In this document: positions 17,969-26,607 of the stretch, in pieces
How positions within the stretch are numbered: the first letter of the stretch is position 1
Layout of the letters: each line of letters begins with the position of its first letter
Assembly: GCF_014196635.1 (NCBI RefSeq)
Contig: NZ_JACIEB010000002.1
Span: 186,001 to 250,000, forward strand
From: Sphingobium fontiphilum
GTDB taxonomy: Bacteria > Pseudomonadota > Alphaproteobacteria > Sphingomonadales > Sphingomonadaceae
Length of the DNA: 64,000 nt
Direction of reading: 5' to 3'
Notes under the pieces: generated by a model
The model's input: the letters and a program-made list of their open reading frames with translations, nothing else
Databases searched by the model: none
Told to the model about the DNA's origin: nothing
Program-made: the position numbers and the translations under genes

Positions 17969-18032
17969 TCTGACGGCCCGGCCAACGCCCGTCAGCGGGT
18001 CGGCCGGGCGGTTCATTGACCTGCCTATCTGG

Positions 18033-18063
18033 AAAATGCCGCCCTTAACCGGGGCGGCATTTT
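18033..18063 (+). terminator. Rho-independent terminator after the RTX protease
   Basis: Arms AAAATGCCGCC and GGCGGCATTTT enclose a short loop, and the run TTTTCTTTTCT follows on the plus strand. It is placed 65 nt after the protease stop. Confidence 0.85.
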
Positions 18064-18226
18064 CTTTTCTCCCGAGCGTCCTGCCCCCTGTTGAACCGGG
18101 AAGGCTGCCAACCCAGTCGCTTCTCGCTCAACCCGGCGCCGGGCCACCGACGCTACGGCACTGCCAAGCCTGCGCTTTTGCCCCCGATTTCCGCTTCCTC
18201 CAGCCGCCATTTCTGACAAAAACCCC

Positions 18227-18254
18227 TTGCACTTTACGTAAACGTAAATAAATT
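18227..18254 (+). promoter_or_regulatory. Operator-like palindrome and candidate promoter of the thiolase/fadJ genes
   Basis: TTTACGTAAACGTAAA (18233-18248) has perfect 7-bp arms around AA. It directly follows TTGCAC (18227-18232), a possible -35, and precedes TAAATT (18249-18254), a possible -10, so a bound protein would sit inside the promoter. From memory the motif resembles operators of LiuR/FadR-like regulators of acyl-CoA catabolism in proteobacteria; the actual regulator is not in the window. A related imperfect palindrome stands before the acyl-CoA ligase gene at 58.7 kb. Confidence 0.6.
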
Positions 18255-18293
18255 TTGACGCAGAATGTTCGTCTCATGGAGAGGATGCGCGCA

Positions 18294-19502
18294 ATGGAAG
18301 CCTATATCTATGATGCCGTGCGCACGCCGCGCGGGCGGGGGCGGCCCGATGGCGCCCTGCACGAAATCACGTCCGTGCAACTGGCCACTCAGGTGCTTGC
18401 CGCGGTGCGCGACCGCACCGGCATCGACACCGCCGATGTCGACGATGTGATCCTGGGCTGCGTCACGCCGGTGGGCGAACAGGGCGCAGACATCGCCCGC
18501 ACGGCCGCGCTGAACGCCGATTATGCGCAGACGACGCCAGGCGTTCAGGTCAACCGTTTCTGCGCGTCGGGGCTGGAGGCGGTGAACATCGCGGCGGCCA
18601 AGGTGCTATCGGGCGAGGCGTTGTTCGCCATCGGCGGCGGCGTTGAGTCCATGAGCCGCGTGCCCATGGCGTCGGACGGCGGCGCCATCGCCATGGACCC
18701 GGCCGTCGCCTACAAAACCTATTTCGCGCCGCAGGGCATTGGCGCGGACGTCATCGCCACCAAATTCGGCATCAGCCGCGACGACGCCGACGCCTATGCC
18801 GTCGAAAGCCAGAAGCGTGCGAAAATGGCATGGGACGAAGGCCGCTTCGCCCGGTCGATCATCCCGGTGAAGGACGTGATGGGTGCAGTCGTGCTCGACC
18901 ATGACGAACATATGCGCCCCGAAACCACCATGCAGTCGCTCGCCGCGCTCAAGCCCAGTTTCGCCGCTCTGGGCGAGGACATGCCCGGCTTCGATATCGT
19001 CGCCCTGTTGCGCTATCCCGAACTGGAGCGGGTGAACCATGTCCATCATGCGGGCAATTCGTCGGGCATCGTCGATGGCGCGGCCGCCGTGCTGGTGGGC
19101 GGCAAGGACATCGGCGACAAATATGGGCTGAAGCCCCGTGCGCGGATCAGGGCCATGGCCTCCATCGGGTCGGAACCGCTGATCATGCTGACCGGGCCGG
19201 AATTCGTGGCGGGTAAGCTGCTCGCCCGCGCAGGGATGGCCGCCGCCGACATTGACCTGTGGGAACTGAACGAAGCCTTTGCCAGCGTCGTGCTGCGCTA
19301 CATGCAGGCGATGGACCTCGACCACAGCCAGATCAACGTCAATGGCGGGGCCATCGCCATGGGCCACCCGCTGGGCGCGACCGGGGCGATGGTGCTGGGC
19401 GTCGCGCTCGACGAACTGGAACGATCGGGCAAAGGCACGGCGCTCATCAACCTGTGCGTGGGCGCTGGGATGGGCACCGGCATCATCATCGAGCGTATAT
19501 GA
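18294..19502 (+). CDS. Acetyl-CoA C-acyltransferase (thiolase)
   Basis: A 402-aa thiolase that cleaves 3-ketoacyl-CoA to acetyl-CoA and a shortened acyl-CoA. Family marks are VNRFCASGLEAVNIAA (nucleophile Cys near residue 90), the phrase NVNGGAIAMGHPLGATGA with the catalytic histidine, and the C-terminal CVGAGMGTG with the second catalytic cysteine. I start at 18294 because GGAGAGG lies 9 nt upstream; earlier in-frame codons (18255, 18276) have no better site and add residues outside the family core. The fadJ-type gene follows 26 nt later, so the two are an operon supplying the last three steps of beta-oxidation. Confidence 0.95.
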   Translation: MEAYIYDAVRTPRGRGRPDGALHEITSVQLATQVLAAVRDRTGIDTADVDDVILGCVTPVGEQGADIARTAALNADYAQTTPGVQVNRFCASGLEAVNIAAAKVLSGEALFAIGGGVESMSRVPMASDGGAIAMDPAVAYKTYFAPQGIGADVIATKFGISRDDADAYAVESQKRAKMAWDEGRFARSIIPVKDVMGAVVLDHDEHMRPETTMQSLAALKPSFAALGEDMPGFDIVALLRYPELERVNHVHHAGNSSGIVDGAAAVLVGGKDIGDKYGLKPRARIRAMASIGSEPLIMLTGPEFVAGKLLARAGMAAADIDLWELNEAFASVVLRYMQAMDLDHSQINVNGGAIAMGHPLGATGAMVLGVALDELERSGKGTALINLCVGAGMGTGIIIERI

Positions 19503-19528
19503 GCGGCGGCGAACAGGAGAGATTTATC

Positions 19529-21706
19529 ATGGAAACCATCCGCTTCGATATCGACGCCGACGGCATCGCCACGCTGACCATCGACGTGCCGGGCCAGTCG
19601 ATGAACGTCATCGGTCCCGATTTCCTGGCCGATCTGGACGCGGCGATCACCCGCATTTCGAGTGAGGAGGCCATCAAGGGCGCGGTGATCGCGTCGGGCA
19701 AGGACAGCGGCTTCATGGCCGGCATGGACCTTAAATATTTCGGGTCGATGCTGGTCAGCGCGGGCGGCAGGCCACCCGCCCCGGCCGATATTTTCGACAA
19801 GGTTTTCGTGCTCAATCAGTTGTTCCGGCGGCTGGAGACATGCGGCAAGCCGGTCGCCTGCGCCATTGAGGGCACCTGCGCGGGCGGCGGCTTTGAACTG
19901 GCGCTCGCCTGCCACCACCGGGTTGTGGGCGACAACCCGAAGACGCAACTGGGCCTGCCCGAAATATTGATCGGCCTGTTCCCCGGCGGCGGCGGATCGC
20001 AGCGCCTGCCGCGCATCATGGGCGTGCAGATGGCGCTGATGACGATGTTGCAGGGCAAGCTGATGCGCCCGGCCGAAGCGGGCATGATGAAGGTCGTTGA
20101 CCAGGTCGTGCCGCAGGGCACGGCGGTCGAGGCCGCGCGCGCATGGGTGAAGGCCAACCCGACCGCCAGCACCCAGCCATGGGACGTCAAGGGATTCAAA
20201 TTCCCCGGCGGCGCGGGGCAATTCAACCCCGGCTTCGTGCAGACCATGGTCGGCGCGCTGCCGATGACGCTGAAACAGACGCAGCGGAACATGAACGCGC
20301 CCATCGCCCTGCTGTCGGCTGTTTACGAAGGCGCGTCCCTGCCCTTCGACCGGGCGATCCGGGTGGAAAGCAAATATTTCGCCAAGGTCGCGGCCGATCC
20401 GCAGGCGGGCAACATGATCCGCAGCCTGTTCGTCAACAAGCAGGCGGCAGAACGCGGCGCGCGGCGGCCCAAGGACGAGCCCAGGGCCCCGACCATGAAG
20501 CTCGCCATGCTGGGCGCGGGCATGATGGGGGCCGGCATCGCCACCGTCGCGGCGCAGGCGGGCATGGAGGTCATCCTGTTCGACCGCGACATGGCCTATG
20601 CGGAAAAAGGCAAGGCCCATGTCGAGGAGGTTCTGAAAAAGCGGCTGGGCCGCGGCATGACGCCCGAAAAGATGGCGGCCACCCTCGCCCGCGTCACGCC
20701 GACCACCGATTTCGCCGCGCTCGCCGGATGCGATTTCGTCATCGAGGCGGTGTTCGAGGATGCAAGCATCAAGGCCGAGGTCACGAAGAAGGTCGAGGCG
20801 GTGCTGGGCGCGGACACGATCTTCGGCTCCAACACATCCACCCTGCCGATCACGAAACTGGCGAAGGCCTGGAGCAAGCCTGAAAATTTCATCGGCGTTC
20901 ATTTCTTCTCGCCGGTCGAAAAAATGCCGCTGGTGGAAATCATCCTGGGCGAAAAGACCGGCCCGGCCGCCATCGCCAAGGCGCTCGATTTCGTCGCCCA
21001 GATCAGGAAGACGCCGATTGTCGTCAATGACTCGCGCGGCTTCTACACCTCGCGCTGTTTCGGCACCTATGTGCAGGAGGGTGTGGAAATGGTGGCTGAA
21101 GGCATCAACCCCGCCCTTATCGAAAATGCCGGGCGGCAACTGGGCATGCCGGTCGGGCCTTTGGCGGTGGGCGACGAAGTGTCGATCGAACTGGGCAACA
21201 GGATCGTCCTCGCCGCGAAGAAGGAACTGGGCGACGCCTATGTGCCGCAACGCTCCGACGAACTGATGGGGCGGATGGTCGAACTGGGGCGGTTGGGCCG
21301 CAAGAATGGCAAGGGCTGGTATGATTATCCCGAAGGCGGGAAGAAGCATCTGTGGCCCGGCCTTGCCGACCTGTTCCCGCGGACCGGTGACCAGCCCGAT
21401 GTCGAGGGGGTGAAGGAGCGGCTGCTCTATCGCCAGCTGATCGAATGCGCCCGCTGCTTTGCCGAAGGCGTGCTGGAAACGCCGGAGGATGGCGACATCG
21501 GCGCCATTTTCGGTTGGGGCTTTGCGCCTTATACCGGCGGGCCGTTTTCGCACATGGACACGGTGGGGATCGCCCATGTCGTGGCCGTGCTCGACCGGCT
21601 CGCCGCCGCCCATGGTGATCGCTTTGCGCCGACACAGCAATTGCGGGACATGGCGGCCAGCGGCGCCGCATTCTATCGCCCGGCGCCTTCCCGCGCCGCA
21701 GCATGA
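19529..21706 (+). CDS. fadJ: Fatty acid oxidation multifunctional protein (enoyl-CoA hydratase / 3-hydroxyacyl-CoA dehydrogenase)
   Basis: A 725-aa fusion of crotonase and 3-hydroxyacyl-CoA dehydrogenase, the usual layout of the alpha subunit of the beta-oxidation complex. The N-terminal hydratase (about 1-200) has the catalytic glutamates in CAGGGFELALA and LGLPEILIG. The Rossmann domain starts near residue 325 (LGAGMMGAGIA), and the dehydrogenase histidine lies in FIGVHFFSPVEKMP. Two C-terminal helical domains follow. The ATG at 19529 has AGGAGA 8 nt upstream; the frame stays open further back but overlaps the thiolase gene. It should work with the upstream thiolase. The fadJ/fadB choice is by resemblance only. 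Confidence 0.93.
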   Translation: METIRFDIDADGIATLTIDVPGQSMNVIGPDFLADLDAAITRISSEEAIKGAVIASGKDSGFMAGMDLKYFGSMLVSAGGRPPAPADIFDKVFVLNQLFRRLETCGKPVACAIEGTCAGGGFELALACHHRVVGDNPKTQLGLPEILIGLFPGGGGSQRLPRIMGVQMALMTMLQGKLMRPAEAGMMKVVDQVVPQGTAVEAARAWVKANPTASTQPWDVKGFKFPGGAGQFNPGFVQTMVGALPMTLKQTQRNMNAPIALLSAVYEGASLPFDRAIRVESKYFAKVAADPQAGNMIRSLFVNKQAAERGARRPKDEPRAPTMKLAMLGAGMMGAGIATVAAQAGMEVILFDRDMAYAEKGKAHVEEVLKKRLGRGMTPEKMAATLARVTPTTDFAALAGCDFVIEAVFEDASIKAEVTKKVEAVLGADTIFGSNTSTLPITKLAKAWSKPENFIGVHFFSPVEKMPLVEIILGEKTGPAAIAKALDFVAQIRKTPIVVNDSRGFYTSRCFGTYVQEGVEMVAEGINPALIENAGRQLGMPVGPLAVGDEVSIELGNRIVLAAKKELGDAYVPQRSDELMGRMVELGRLGRKNGKGWYDYPEGGKKHLWPGLADLFPRTGDQPDVEGVKERLLYRQLIECARCFAEGVLETPEDGDIGAIFGWGFAPYTGGPFSHMDTVGIAHVVAVLDRLAAAHGDRFAPTQQLRDMAASGAAFYRPAPSRAAA

Positions 21707-21736
21707 TGGGGCTATAAATCGTAACGGTCATGGTTT

Positions 21737-21769
21737 AGGTCTCCCGGCATCATCATCGTCGGGAGACCT
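21737..21769 (+). promoter_or_regulatory. Perfect inverted repeat covering the galE ribosome-binding site
   Basis: AGGTCTCCCG (21737-21746) and CGGGAGACCT (21760-21769) pair perfectly over 10 bp with a 13-nt loop. The right arm contains GGGAG, which sits 10 nt before the galE ATG and is its only plausible Shine-Dalgarno. No T-run follows, so a hairpin that hides the ribosome site is more likely than a simple terminator. Confidence 0.55.
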
Positions 21770-21775
21770 CCATCC

Positions 21776-22780
21776 ATGAGCGGCAAAACCACGGTCCTTG
21801 TCACGGGCGGCGCGGGCTATATCGGCAGTCACGCGGTGCTGGCGCTGAAGGATGCTGGCCATGGCGTGGTGGTGATCGACAATCTGGTCACCGGCTTTGC
21901 ATGGGCGGTGCCCGACGACGTGCCGTTGGTCCGGGGCGACATCGCCGACCAGCCGCTGGTGGAAGCGACGCTGCGCGACCATGGCGTGGGCGCGATCATG
22001 CATTTTGCAGGATCGGTGGTCGTCCCCGAATCCGTTGAAAACCCGCTGAAATATTATCATAACAACAGCGCCAAGACCCGCGACCTGATCGAGAGCGCGG
22101 TGCGCGTGGGCGTGCCCCATTTCATCTTCTCCTCGACCGCCGCCACCTATGGCATTCCCGACGAAAGCCCGGTGAAAGAGACGACGCCGCAACGGCCGAT
22201 CAATCCCTATGGCATGTCGAAGCTGATGACCGAATTTATGCTGCGCGACGTGGCGGCGGCGCACCCCATGAACTTCTGCGCGCTGCGTTACTTCAACGTC
22301 GCGGGCGCCGATCCGCAGGGTCGCACGGGACAATCGACGGCGGGCGCCACCCACCTGATCAAGGTGGCGGTGGAGGCGGCGTTGGGCAAGCGCAGCCATG
22401 TCGGCGTGTTCGGGACGGATTTCGACACGCCCGACGGCACCGGGGTGCGCGACTATATCCATGTCAGCGATCTGGCCGACGCCCATGTGCTGGCGCTCGA
22501 CGCGCTGATGGCGGAGCCTGACCGCAATTACATGCTCAATTGCGGCTATGGCCGGGGCTTCTCCGTGCTCGAAGTGCTCGATGCGGTGGACCGCGTCACC
22601 AATAGGAAGATCGACCGGCGGATGGAAGGCCGACGCCCGGGCGATCCCGACGCGCTGATTTCCGATAATCGCGCGATCATGGATGCCTTCCCCTGGCAGC
22701 CGCGCCATGCCGACCTCGACCAGATCGTCACCCATGCGCTGGCATGGGAGCGCAAGCTCAATGAAATTCGCGGTGAATGA
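21776..22780 (+). CDS. galE: UDP-glucose 4-epimerase
   Basis: A 334-aa extended short-chain dehydrogenase interconverting UDP-glucose and UDP-galactose for cell-surface polysaccharide synthesis. It has the NAD site TGGAGYIGSH at residues 10-19, VIDNLVTG, the catalytic serine region FIFSSTAATYG, the YGMSK active site and the RYFNVAGADPQGRTGQ phrase typical of GalE. The ATG overlaps nothing upstream; its ribosome site lies in a hairpin (see 21737). The stop overlaps the next start by 4 nt (ATGA), so galE, the ybaK-like gene and pgl form one transcript. Confidence 0.95.
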   Translation: MSGKTTVLVTGGAGYIGSHAVLALKDAGHGVVVIDNLVTGFAWAVPDDVPLVRGDIADQPLVEATLRDHGVGAIMHFAGSVVVPESVENPLKYYHNNSAKTRDLIESAVRVGVPHFIFSSTAATYGIPDESPVKETTPQRPINPYGMSKLMTEFMLRDVAAAHPMNFCALRYFNVAGADPQGRTGQSTAGATHLIKVAVEAALGKRSHVGVFGTDFDTPDGTGVRDYIHVSDLADAHVLALDALMAEPDRNYMLNCGYGRGFSVLEVLDAVDRVTNRKIDRRMEGRRPGDPDALISDNRAIMDAFPWQPRHADLDQIVTHALAWERKLNEIRGE

Positions 22781-23259
22781 GCGCGCAATCGGTCATCGCA
22801 TTCCTGGCGGCGAAGGCCCCCGATCTTGCCGTCATCGATCAGGGGGCCAGCACCGCCACCGTTATCGAGGCGGCCGCAGCGCTGGGCGTCGAACCGGCGC
22901 GCATCGCCAAGACTTTGTCGCTGCGCGCGGGCGACCGGGTGGTGCTGGTCTGCGCGCGGGGCGACGCGCGGCTCAACAATGGCAAGGCCAAGGCCGCGCT
23001 GGGCGCCAAGCCCCGTATGCTGGGCGCGGATGAAGTGGAGGCGATCACCGGCCATCCGGTCGGCGGCGTCTGTCCATTCGGGCTGGCCACGCCCCTGCCG
23101 GTTTATTGCGACATATCGCTGCGCGCGTTCGAAACGGTGTTCCCGGCGGCGGGATCGCGCACCGCTTCGGTCGAGATCACGCCTGACCGTCTGGCGGCGC
23201 TGACGGGGGCGGATTGGATCGACATCTGCACCCTGCCGGACGCGGGCGAGCCATGCTGA
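22777..23259 (+). CDS. YbaK/ProX-type aminoacyl-tRNA editing protein
   Basis: A 160-aa protein of the YbaK/ProX/EbsC family, free-standing editing domains that deacylate mischarged tRNA such as Cys- or Ala-tRNA(Pro). Family features are the lysine in RIAKTLSLRAGDRVVLVCARGD, LNNGKAKAALG and the GHPVGGVCPFGL loop. The length matches. The start overlaps the galE stop (ATGA) and its end overlaps the pgl start, so it is translated from the same mRNA. It has no obvious metabolic link to these sugar genes. The exact tRNA substrate cannot be told from the sequence. Confidence 0.88.
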   Translation: MSAQSVIAFLAAKAPDLAVIDQGASTATVIEAAAALGVEPARIAKTLSLRAGDRVVLVCARGDARLNNGKAKAALGAKPRMLGADEVEAITGHPVGGVCPFGLATPLPVYCDISLRAFETVFPAAGSRTASVEITPDRLAALTGADWIDICTLPDAGEPC

Positions 23260-23942
23260 CCGAGCATCATTGCGCCGATGGCGCAACGGCGGCTGCGGCG
23301 ATGGCCGGGCGGATTGCGGCCCTGCTGAACGAGGCCATTGCAGCGCGTGGGGTCGCGACGCTGGCCCTGTCGGGCGGGCGATCCCCCATTCCTATGCTGC
23401 GCGCCTTGTCGGTCAGCGATGTGGACTGGTCGAAAGTCATCGTCACGCTGGTCGATGAACGCTGGGTCGCGCCCGACCACGCCGACAGCAATGAACGGCT
23501 GGTCCGCGAAAATCTGCTCCATGGCGCGGCCGCCGCCGCCCGGTTCGTGTCGATGAAGAATGGCGCCGCCGACGCCCATGCCGGGCAGGCGGAATGCGAA
23601 ACGGCCATCGCCGCCCTGCCATGGCCGCTCGACATCGTCGTGCTGGGCATGGGTGAGGATGGGCACACGGCCTCCCTGTTCCCCGATGCCGCCGAACTGG
23701 CCGAGGGGCTGGCGACCCGGGCGATGACGCTCGCTATATCCCCGCCCGCCGCGCCGCACCAGCGCCTGTCGCTCAGCGCCCGGACGATCCTCTCCAGCCG
23801 CCATATCCTGTTGCAGATCGGCGGCGCGGCCAAGCGGGCCGTCTATGAGCGCGCGCGCGCTGGCGGCCCTGTGGCGGAACTCCCCATCCGTCTGGCCCTG
23901 TGTCAGGATGATGTGCCCGTCGAGGTTTGGATCAGCGCCTGA
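23253..23942 (+). CDS. pgl: 6-phosphogluconolactonase
   Basis: A 229-aa lactonase hydrolysing 6-phosphogluconolactone to 6-phosphogluconate, feeding the Entner-Doudoroff or pentose phosphate route. Motifs are LALSGGRSPIPML, the phrase VTLVDERWV (around residue 65) and the family signature GMGEDGHTASLFPD. The ATG at 23253 overlaps the end of the upstream editing gene by 7 nt; an in-frame codon at 23214 would extend into that gene and is not favoured. zwf and edd are not in the window. Confidence 0.93.
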   Translation: MLTEHHCADGATAAAAMAGRIAALLNEAIAARGVATLALSGGRSPIPMLRALSVSDVDWSKVIVTLVDERWVAPDHADSNERLVRENLLHGAAAAARFVSMKNGAADAHAGQAECETAIAALPWPLDIVVLGMGEDGHTASLFPDAAELAEGLATRAMTLAISPPAAPHQRLSLSARTILSSRHILLQIGGAAKRAVYERARAGGPVAELPIRLALCQDDVPVEVWISA

Positions 23943-23961
23943 TTGGCTGCCCTCGGACCAG

Positions 23962-25512
23962 CTATCCGAAGAGGCTCTCGAAAATCGCAGCTTCGGCTTC
24001 CCAGTCGTGGATCATCGACGGGCGTTCGGCGCTGAAATAATGGGCGCGACGTTCTCCCTCCAACTGGTCGAGGAAGGAAAAGCCGAAAAAGTCGTCGCGC
24101 GACAACGCGCCGCGCCGTTCGGCCAGCGCCGTGGCCACGATCAGGCCGACGCTGGGCGTGGCGCGCACCCGCATGGCGGCGGCGTGGTAGCAGGACCACG
24201 GCAAATAGCCAAAACGCATCCCCCCTTCATACAGGTCGAGGATATGGTCCCAATCGCGGCTCATGCGAAAAACGACATGGCGCAGCAACACCACCGTATC
24301 CTGGGGATAGCTGTCTGGTTTCAGCGTGTCCTTGTTGATGATGGTGCGCACCGCAAAGTCGGTGCGCACGCCATAATCGCGGTCAAAAGGCGGCGCGACG
24401 CTATAGTCGTTGAAGCGGATGACCTGGCGGTGAGCGTCGATGGCGGCGCCCCGTCCTTTCCCCACCTCGATCGGCGAATTGCCTACGACCGCAACCGATT
24501 GCGCGGGATCGGCCAGGACCGACAAAAAATGCGTCGCTTCCCGCTGCATCGCGTCGAACATCAGGCGGAAACGATGGCTGTGCATCTTCCGCGCGAAGCC
24601 ATGGCTGGCCAGATATTGCGCCAGCGGAAGCGACCTCGCCGCATCCTCCTCCAGCCGCCAGCGATGCTGTTCATCATCCATCGGCCCCAGCACGTCGGCC
24701 AACAGGCCCGCTTCTCCGGCTGTGGCGTAGAGCAGGTCGCGGAACACCAGGTTTGCGGGGCGCTCGGCGTGGGCTTGCCGCAGATCCGCAATCAACGACG
24801 CCGAAGGCCCCTCGCGCAACCAGCGATAGCGGTAAATCGCGCCGCGACAGTTCATGTCCGCCCAGCAAGGCGCCAATTGGGCGCGCCGCACGACATCGTC
24901 GGCCTCGTCATCGAAACGCCGCCACAGGTTGAGCAGCAGCACATCCTCCTGCACGCGCGCCCATTCTGGCGTCGCCGGTTCCATATGCCGCGCGCGCAAC
25001 GCATGGGCCAGCCCATGCTGGTCCAGCGCGATCAGCCTGGTCGTGATGAGGAAGATCATGCCCGACAGCAGGACCGCGCCGCCCTCCGCTCGCACCAGCC
25101 GCACGGCGCGCTCCACCTTGTCCCGGCAATCGTCGAAGCGGCAGTCGGCGGCATCGCGCATGGCGGCCTTGGCAACGCCCCACCAATTGTCGGCATCGCC
25201 CTCCGCCCGCCATATTTCAGGGCTGTTGGTCGCCAATTTCGCCAATTGGGTGACGAACCAGAGCGAGCCCTTCTGCTTCCACCGCGCGTCCGTCAAAACC
25301 CGCAGCCCCCTATGGAGCCGCCCCGCCAGCAACAAGGTCTGCGCGGCGACGCGCATGTCCGGCTGCGCGAGCGCCCCCCCGGAAAGCAAATCCGTCCACA
25401 GGTCAGCGGCGGTCGTAATATCCTGCGCCCCGCTTGCCTCACGCGCGCGCGTGATTGCCGCTGTCCGGTCCAACAGCTCCGAACTGATTTCCGGGCGCGC
25501 GTCTTCAGCCAA
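23962..25512 (-). CDS. GT29 (sialyltransferase-like) glycosyltransferase with large helical N-terminal region
   Basis: A protein of about 516 aa. The C-terminal part (from about residue 340) has AVVGNSPIEVGKGRGAAID followed by VIRFNDY, the donor-binding pattern of GT29 sialyltransferase-like proteins, and a later YLPWSCYHAAAMRVR/PSVGLIVA stretch. The first 300 residues are helical and repeat-like with no motif I know. The likely start is a TTG at 25512 that overlaps the stop of the upstream gene, with GGTGGGG 8 nt before it; an ATG at 25548 is an alternative. It is coupled to a polysaccharide pyruvyl transferase, so both probably decorate a surface glycan. True sialic-acid use is unproven. 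Confidence 0.75.
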   Translation of the reverse strand: MAEDARPEISSELLDRTAAITRAREASGAQDITTAADLWTDLLSGGALAQPDMRVAAQTLLLAGRLHRGLRVLTDARWKQKGSLWFVTQLAKLATNSPEIWRAEGDADNWWGVAKAAMRDAADCRFDDCRDKVERAVRLVRAEGGAVLLSGMIFLITTRLIALDQHGLAHALRARHMEPATPEWARVQEDVLLLNLWRRFDDEADDVVRRAQLAPCWADMNCRGAIYRYRWLREGPSASLIADLRQAHAERPANLVFRDLLYATAGEAGLLADVLGPMDDEQHRWRLEEDAARSLPLAQYLASHGFARKMHSHRFRLMFDAMQREATHFLSVLADPAQSVAVVGNSPIEVGKGRGAAIDAHRQVIRFNDYSVAPPFDRDYGVRTDFAVRTIINKDTLKPDSYPQDTVVLLRHVVFRMSRDWDHILDLYEGGMRFGYLPWSCYHAAAMRVRATPSVGLIVATALAERRGALSRDDFFGFSFLDQLEGERRAHYFSAERPSMIHDWEAEAAIFESLFG

Positions 25513-26392
25513 GCGCTTGCCCCACCAGTTCGACGATCCGCGCGGCATCCGGCCGAACGTCGGGGATGGAGGGCGACCAGTCGACATCCCCCACTTGATC
25601 GGGCGTGTAGAGCGGGATTTTCTTTTCCAGCAGGCCAAAGCGGGCATCCCGATCCTTTCGGCAAAGGATCACCGGCACATTCAGCCCCAGACAGGGCGAC
25701 GCCACGTGCAGCAGCGACGTCACCACCATTGCCGCCTCGTCGCGATAGCGGTCCAGGATGGAATGTTCATATTGCTCCACCTGCATCATCGCTTGCGCCG
25801 ACAAAGGATATTCAAACACCGGCAGCCGATGCGCGACATATTCCGTCCGGCCTAGCAGTTGATCGGGAATGGTCCGCAATATTTCGGCGGGCAGATGCCC
25901 CGCCTTTTCGCCAAAAACCACCAGCAGCTTGCCATCCTCCAGCGGCGCCGGGCGCGGCGGCAGGCACATGGTGATACATCCGGTGACGAAGGCCTCGACC
26001 CCCACCTTCGCCAGCCATGCCGCTGTCGCAGGGTCGCGGCAGCCTATGGGCTGATGCGCGGCCAGCCAGTCGCGATGCTGGCGGATGGCGGCGGGGTGAT
26101 TAACGCGAAAGCCGACAAATATCGGCCTGACCTGCGGCGGCGGCGGCAGATGATGCGCCCAGAACACGCCGTTCATGATCAGTGTCGCGGGCGGGCCATC
26201 ATAACTGGTCAGCGTATCGCGATCCAACGTCACCATGTCGGCATCGTTTACGCCAAGCTGGCGATAGACATGGCGTGCGGCGATGGACTGGGCATTGTCG
26301 CCCAGATTGATGGAATAGCTGCCCCGGTCCGCGAGATCGGCACGGAAGGTATCGAACCCGTGATAGCTGAAGCCCAATACGCCGAATTTCAT
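25505..26392 (-). CDS. Polysaccharide pyruvyl transferase family protein
   Basis: A 295-aa protein of the polysaccharide pyruvyl transferase family, which transfers pyruvate ketals or related groups to surface polysaccharides and shares a GT-B-like fold. Marks include an N-terminal SINLGDNAQSIAA (the GDN motif at residue 31), the phrase GCRDPATAAWLAKVGVEAFVTGC (split as GCRDPATAAWL and GVEAFVTGC) and VVTSLLHVASPCLGLNVPV with the conserved histidine. It lacks a signal peptide and is cytoplasmic. Its 3' end overlaps the GT29-like gene by 8 nt. The acceptor glycan is unknown. Confidence 0.85.
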   Translation of the reverse strand: MKFGVLGFSYHGFDTFRADLADRGSYSINLGDNAQSIAARHVYRQLGVNDADMVTLDRDTLTSYDGPPATLIMNGVFWAHHLPPPPQVRPIFVGFRVNHPAAIRQHRDWLAAHQPIGCRDPATAAWLAKVGVEAFVTGCITMCLPPRPAPLEDGKLLVVFGEKAGHLPAEILRTIPDQLLGRTEYVAHRLPVFEYPLSAQAMMQVEQYEHSILDRYRDEAAMVVTSLLHVASPCLGLNVPVILCRKDRDARFGLLEKKIPLYTPDQVGDVDWSPSIPDVRPDAARIVELVGQALG

Positions 26393-26607
26393 GGGCGGAT
26401 CCTGCTGCCTGAAGTTTTGGAAAGCGGCTTTGCCATGATGCGATTGGTCCTGCCCCCGGTGGATGTCGCGCCGCGTCGACGACAGGCCCCATCTTCTAGG
26501 GCCATTCGGTCGATGCGCAACCTGTAGGGCGGCGCCACCTTCAGCATTTGCACGCCGCCGCCGGTCATTCTTGTCCCGCGCGCGCCGATGAATTAGGCGA
26601 CCAGTCC

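Larger units (their letters stand above)
17969..18293. other. Intergenic region between protease and thiolase genes
   Basis: Holds the protease terminator (18033-18063) and the operator-like palindrome (18233-18248) of the beta-oxidation genes. The remaining sequence between them shows no convincing gene. Confidence 0.6.

Noticed and set aside
18255..18293. Upstream in-frame starts of the thiolase gene
   Set aside because: They lack a well-spaced ribosome site, while GGAGAGG lies 9 nt before the ATG at 18294 and the family core begins there.
19298..21640. A very long open frame on the minus strand opposite the fadJ-type gene
   Set aside because: It is the antisense shadow of a high-GC gene. 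Its translation is Arg/His/Ala-rich with no family motif, while the plus strand has complete hydratase and dehydrogenase motifs.
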